Below are positions 58,829-64,000 of a stretch of 64,000 nt of DNA, piece by piece. The first letter of the stretch is position 1, and each line of letters begins with the position of its first letter. Under the pieces are notes generated by a model. It ran no database searches, was not told the origin of the DNA, and saw only the letters and a list, made by a program, of their open reading frames with translations. A program made the translations under genes and the position numbers. The DNA lies in NCBI GenBank assembly GCA_030248225.1, contig JASANE010012349.1:21541-85540 (forward strand), read 5' to 3'. Origin of the DNA: Trileptium ribeirensis (taxonomy: Eukaryota; Nematoda; Enoplea; Enoplida; Thoracostomopsidae).

Positions 58829-58938
58829 TAGAAATGTAATTATGAACTAAAACTAAAAAGACAAATATATACGTACGTATATATAACTTCTGTAAAACAC
58901 GTAACATCCAAAAATGCATAGTAGTCTATGGTTATAAT
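58829..58938 (-). promoter_or_regulatory. Short interval between RPSA start codon and hAT insertion
   Basis: Only 110 bases separate the RPSA ATG from the element at 58939. No clear TATA box or pyrimidine-rich transcription start (TOP-like) is seen here. A ttagttttag near 58845 could be an acceptor of a 5' untranslated exon lying further upstream. Confidence 0.3.
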
Positions 58939-59599
58939 TAGGGATCGACCGAATATTAGGGTATTCGCTATTCGGCCAAATACCGAATAGCTCCAATAGC
59001 CGTGAAATGATCAAAATATATGCGTGATGGTGGGGGTTTTTGTTACAGTTAAAGGTCCTGATCGCATACGATGTCTCCAAACGTTGCGATATACAGCTAT
59101 ACTAGTGAAAAGTTTGAACAGTGACCACGGGGTTTGCATTTACGACCTGTGGTGAGCAGAATGAAATGTGGCGATGTAGTGTAGTCCGGATGTATTGGGG
59201 TATGTAACTGTCTTCAGCTGGTACAATTTAGTGACGTCTGCCAATCTTGATACTACGATCCGGCCGCTGGCCGTCAGCCAATAAAGGCTAAATTAAGCAG
59301 AATATGACTCATGTCGCCATTATCTTTTGTTGTATTCATTTCTAATGACTCTAATCTCGACGATTTCAAATTATCCCAGTGTGTAGGTGGATGCGCGACG
59401 AAAGTTCAGTCCGGTAAGGTAACATTCGTCGATTTGCTGAGCAGTTACATGCGAGCAAACATGGGATCATAAAATATAGCATTCGGTTGGGAAATTTTAC
59501 TGATCGCAACTGTGAAGGCAACAACACACCCAAATAATACGATAAATAGCAATACAAAACAAGTATTCGGCCGAATACTAAGTATTCGGTCGTTCTCGA
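58939..59599. mobile_element. hAT-type MITE 110 bp upstream of RPSA
   Basis: A perfect 8-base duplication gttataat (58931-58938 and 59600-59607) flanks a 661-bp element. Its ends are inverted relatives: TAGGGATCGACCGAATA at the left, and TCGAGAACGACCGAATA at the right read in reverse complement. Palindromic tattcgg words cluster at both ends. The interior has no transposase. Confidence 0.8.
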
Positions 59600-59712
59600 G
59601 TTATAATTACTGAAAAGATGCGAACGCAAACCGTGTATATACCACAGTTTGATCCCCATTTACTTCCAGATCCATACTGATTATCAACGGATATACGTAC
59701 TAGAAACTTGCC

Positions 59713-60466
59713 GACATGCCAAGTGCATGAATTCGGATAAATGAGAAACTGTAACATTAACATACAGTGGAACACCACATTAAAAATATAATCTTGTTAG
59801 GAAACAAAGATGTAACTCACCAAAAAACATTTATTAATCTGCTGTTCAATATTGCACAGATGCGGCAAACTGATAGTCAGATATCTAATACGCACCCTAA
59901 GAGGGTTAACTCTAGCTCAGAACTGCTTACGAATTGTGAACAACATATGTATGCAATCTGTGTATATAAGATACTGACGAAAGCACAGGCGCACAGAAAA
60001 CAAATAGAATTTGCTACAGGCCGCATGACATTCGTCACTTTCGCACCACTCGCCTTGTCTCACATATTAATATAACTAGGATCTCGGCGACATGCCAAGT
60101 GTATGAATTCGGTGAAATGAGAAACTGTAACGTTAACATACAGTGGAACAACTCATTAAAAATATATTCCTGTTACCAACCAGTGTTGTAATTCATTAAA
60201 AAATATTTATTAATACGCTGTTCAATAAGGCATAGATGCAGCAAAACTGATAGTCAGATATCTAATACGCACCCTGCGAAGGTTAACTCCACTTCAGAAC
60301 TGCTTACGAATTGTGAACAACATATATATCTATGTAATTTATGTATATATAAGAATCATAACAAAAGCACAGTAGCACAGAATACATAACCAGAATTTGC
60401 TATAGACCGCATGACACTCGTCCCTTTCGCACCACTCGCCTTGTCTCACCCATTGATATAACTACA
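59713..60466 (+). repeat. Two-copy tandem repeat, 376-bp period
   Basis: gacatgccaagtgcatgaat at 59713 recurs at 60089. Long stretches such as agatatctaatacgcaccct, gaactgcttacgaattgtga and cgcaccactcgccttgtctc are nearly identical. The ORF at 59767-60075 is not preserved in the second copy. Confidence 0.85.
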
Positions 60467-61860
60467 TCTACACGATGAGATACGTCTAAATACAGTGGCG
60501 ATGAGAATACAACACCCAAGAAAACCCATATGAACTTATTATGAGCCAAAAATCAATTAATATACCGTTAAAAGTGGTACGTAATGTCTCGGATGAATAC
60601 ATATGGCGTCGGGTCCAACATTGGAATCAAATATAAATTGACCCAGGGCTCCTACATCAAATCTGTTGGCAACCTCCAGGTAGCTATCCACACACCAAAT
60701 TTCGTTCAAATCGCTTGAGTGGTTACATAGCTACATCTCGACAAAGTTTGACCAAAATTTTGGAAATTTGCCATTTGTTAAAGTCCCCCATGCCCCTTAG
60801 GAACTCGACCAAAACAATTTATATACCCATAAATAAAGCTTCTTAGAACACATATTTCGATATTAAAATTATACAAATCGGCCCAAGGGTTGCCGAGTTA
60901 TAAGAAAAAATGACCCAAAAATGGCCCGTTTTAGCCATGTACCCCTGGCTACCCGCTTTTGACCCCCTGTGGTGGGACGTGGGTGGACCGAATCGGAATA
61001 AAACCTCCAAAAGGCACACCTAGAGTATTGTAGCTTTCATATGAGCACTCACATGTCCATATCGGTTTACGCTGAGATAACCAAGTGCTGTCTACAGAGA
61101 AAAAATAAACGGACGCCCATCTTTTTGACCATAGTGCAGTCTAGTGAGAATTCTTCGATTCCGACGCTAGCGCTTCTCCATCTCCGAATTCAACTACCTC
61201 TACACGAAGAGATACGTTTAAATACAGTGAAGATTTGAAATCATCACCCATTAAAACCCATATGAACTTTTTTGAGCCACAAATCCATTAATATACCGTT
61301 AGAAGTTGTAATGTCCCAGATGACTATTTATGGTGTCGGACCCAACTTTGGCCTCAATACTAATTGACCCATGGGTGCTACATGAAGGTAGCCCATGTAG
61401 CTCTACGCACACACCAAATTTCGTTCGAATCGCTTGAGTGGTTACATAGCTACACCTCGACAAATTTTGACCAAAAATTTGAAAATTTGGCCATTTGCTG
61501 AAGTCCCCCATGCCCCATAGAGACCCGACCAAAACAGTTTATATACACAAAAATAAAGCTTCCTGGAGCACATATTTTGATGTCAAATTTGTTTAAATCG
61601 GCTGAAGGGTTGCCGGAGCATATACGCCCAAAATGGCCTATTTTAGCCATGTACGTCTGGGTAAATCCATTTGACCCACCTTGGTGGAACATGGGAGTGT
61701 CGAATCGGAACAAAACCTCCAAAAGGCACATCTAGAGTATTGTAGCTTTCATATGAGCCCCCACACGTACAATATCGGTTTACATTGAGATAACGAAGTC
61801 CTGGTGACAGAGAAAAAATATACGTCTAGTGAGAATTTAGCGATTCCGATGAACACGGAA
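60467..61860 (+). repeat. Two-copy tandem repeat, ~0.73-kb period
   Basis: Copy 1 (60467-61190) and copy 2 (61197-61860) share long runs. Examples are acacaccaaatttcgttc, cgcttgagtggttacatagc, aaaacctccaaaaggcac and gtattgtagctttcatatga. Minus-strand ORFs in copy 2 (61299-61731) are not intact in copy 1. No domain is recognised. Confidence 0.85.
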
Positions 61861-62202
61861 CGTAGCTAAAATGAGCTAATTTAATTTTTAATTGAAATAT
61901 CAGACTTTGCTAACACTTTTTATGTTGTGATACCTTCTAAAAGATGCTTGCTTAAGCTAATTTGTGTATATATTAGCTTACCTCAGCAAGGCCTTCTCTT
62001 TTATCTTTGTTCAGTAGGTAGCTTGAAAACAAAGACATGCAGCATTTCGTTCTTTATGCAGCTGTATATGGTGTGCTGCTATTGTCATGAATTACGATGC
62101 AGGGTTAGGTCAAAATGGGTTTCTAAAGGAGCCCATGAAATCCAAAATACGCTAGAATATTCACATCGCCATAAGATTTGAGATTATATGGATAATATTA
62201 CT
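61861..62202. other. No recognised gene
   Basis: AT-rich DNA. A short ORF at 61927-62181 has no recognisable domain. Confidence 0.4.
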
Positions 62203-62460
62203 GGGCTCTCCTTTCGCTAATTTTTTTTCAAAGGACATGAACCGACTACCCCTTAAGAAACGATTTTGAAGTAATTTTTGACAAAATTTCGAAATTTTAG
62301 TACAAAGTTTGAACAAATTTATGTTATTTTGGGCTATTTTTACCGAGCAGAAACATAAAAAAATTTCCAAGAGGCAATGAACCGAGTGGAGCCAAAAATT
62401 CTACCAGGGGGCACTTGAAAACGCCAGTGGTTCACACCCCTCAATTTGGAGATCCATATA
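62203..62460 (+). repeat. Dispersed repeat R5, copy 3
   Basis: It starts gggctctcctttcgctaatt, then aaaggacatgaaccg, aaattttagtacaaagtttg, accgagcagaaacataaaa and taccagggggcacttgaaaa, in the same order as 54172-54560. Confidence 0.6.
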
Positions 62461-62764
62461 TTAGGCTAGTTTTGCAAAGCAATTTAACCGCTGTATAGGT
62501 GAGCATCACCTGTTGATATGGTGGTTTCGTGCGCTACTTGGTTCGGTAAAAATGAATTTTTAAAAGTGTCTACACGAGACTAATTACGCAATCAGCCGAT
62601 ACATATGTCAATGTCAATAACGAAACTTCTTTTTGGGCCGACAACACGTCGCATTCCACAGCGATCAGTGTTAGCCCCTTTGTTATTCCTATATATAATA
62701 CATTAACGATACTGATTCTTCGGTTCGTAGTCAAGTGCTTAAATTAAAGTGCTACACTATACAC

Positions 62765-63308
62765 GTGTCACCATACCCTAGCTGGTATAAGATGCAAGTC
62801 GCTAAGATAGCTAGGCTAAATATATATATTTAACAACTTCTGTATTCGTCCTCTACGTGATACCGCGCACACACAGTCAAAACTCAAAATTATCTAAAAC
62901 AAACGTTAACTTAGGGTTAGCTAAGGCTAGGAACGAATGCTATGTATGTAAATTAATTAAACATAAAAAGAGCAGGGAGCGAGTAATAAATGAAATTTTG
63001 TAAAACTAAAATTTTTGGTCTCCCAGAGGGTTAATGGTTAGGGTATGTCACCATACCATAGCTGGTATAAGATGCAAGTCGCTAAGATAGCTAGGCTAAA
63101 TATATTTAACAACTTCTGTATTCGTTCTCTACGTGATACCGCACACACAGTCAAAACTCAAAATTATCTAAAACAAACGTTAACTTAGGGTTAGCTAAGG
63201 CTAGGAACGAATGCTATGTATGCAAATTAATTAAACATAAAAAGAGCAGGGAGCGAGTAATAAATGAAATTTTGTAAAACTAAAATTTTTGGTCTCCCAG
63301 AGGGTTAA
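62765..63308 (+). repeat. Two-copy tandem repeat, 280-bp period
   Basis: tgtcaccatacc..agctgg at 62765 recurs at 63045. Copies end gtctcccagagggttaa at 63034 and 63308. The copies are nearly identical over about 265 bases, so the duplication is recent. A small indel in the tata run separates them. Confidence 0.9.
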
Positions 63309-63424
63309 GAACAATTTTGGAGTTTTAAGTGGATTTAGACCCGGAAATCGCTTAAATAGCCTGGGGAGCCCCGACAAATTGCTTTCTGTCGGTTTGATGG
63401 GGTAGGTGTGGGTCGTAATATTTT

Positions 63425-64000
63425 ATGACGGCTATCGGATACTTAATTGGGACAGGATTCTTAACCGAAAGATGTGTGGTTCGAAGTGTGGCCAGTAGTA
63501 TGTCGGTGGATCGACTTAGTTGGCGCGCGTCCTTTCTTTTCGTGATCAGCATTTGTGACTTATATTTCGCGTTGCGGCGAGCTACGTACGAAGCACCCTC
63601 GGTTCAAATAGATGAACACCAACAGCGTAGCAAATATCGTTTATTATAACACCAGGTAAATTATTAAGGCACCAGTTGCGCAACTAAGACCCGTATGCTT
63701 TTTCACGTGACGCTGTTATCTGTGCAGTTAAGGACGTCAGTTTCTACACGCGGCATTATTCTTTAGTGCTACCTTTTTAGGATCACGTTTTTAAACACTG
63801 GATACTTACACCTGACTTAGGTTTTGTTGCTCTTTGATCAATATCGTCTTAGACGCTCTCGTTCCTGTTATTTTGTGTTGTTTGAATAGGGTAGTTTTGG
63901 ACTAACAATTTCTTATGACGGCTACCGGTTATTAATTGGGACGGGAATCGTAATGAGAAGATGTGGCGTTCAAGGTGTGGCCAGTAGTATGACGGCGGAG
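63425..64000 (+). repeat. Diverged direct repeat at the window edge, ~489-bp period
   Basis: The phrases tatgacggctatcgg, taattgggacagga and gtgtggccagtagtatgtcgg at 63424-63511 recur from 63913 as tatgacggctaccgg, taattgggacggga and gtgtggccagtagtatgacgg. The second copy runs off the window, so more units may follow. Confidence 0.75.

Noticed and set aside
60467..61860. Repeated ORFs of 65-93 codons considered as a duplicated gene
   Set aside because: The frames are broken between the two copies, and the plus and minus strands are open by similar amounts.

Overview
The window looks like nuclear DNA of an invertebrate animal. It is AT-rich, intron-rich and gene-poor, and packed with decayed transposons and tandem repeats. 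The one gene identified with certainty is the 40S ribosomal protein SA gene (RPSA/uS2, laminin-receptor family). It lies on the minus strand in five coding exons between 58828 and 43342, with phase-compatible GT-AG introns of about 1.8 to 5.9 kb. BEL/Pao, piggyBac, hAT-like and Tc1/mariner-like elements fit a metazoan. I cannot name the phylum. Layout: 0-5.3 kb holds a minus-strand exon for a secreted protein whose predicted mature end begins near HGHV. Directly upstream of it is an array of ten 298-bp units, each carrying a copy of that gene's 5' flank and first ~22 codons. 5.3-15.6 kb holds no recognisable gene. 15.6-18.2 kb is a decayed minus-strand BEL/Pao LTR element with a LINE-like tail in its interior. 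18.4 and 20.8-21.1 kb hold two candidate host exons that I cannot identify. 22.1-22.9 kb is GC-rich low-complexity DNA and a 36-bp minisatellite. 24-31 kb is mainly dispersed repeats. 31.8-40.1 kb is a transposon cluster: two TTAA-bounded piggyBac-like MITEs, a Tc1/mariner-like element with a broken transposase, a piggyBac transposase pseudogene, and two tRNA-like segments. 40.2-42.7 kb contains tandem and inverted duplications, including a foldback element. 43.3-58.8 kb is RPSA. Its introns host an hAT-like transposase fragment with terminal inverted repeats, two related G-rich MITEs, a 1.1-kb hAT-type element with a perfect 8-bp target duplication, and several tandem repeats. A further hAT-type element, also with a perfect 8-bp duplication, sits 110 bp upstream of the RPSA start codon. 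59.7-64 kb is a chain of two-copy tandem repeats with no gene. Functionally the window is one housekeeping gene in a repeat-dense setting, plus fragments of two or three other host genes. The most unusual structure is the 298-bp array, which amplifies a promoter region and signal-peptide start and shows a trimeric higher-order repeat. No sequence search could be run. Family assignments rest on motifs read by eye.
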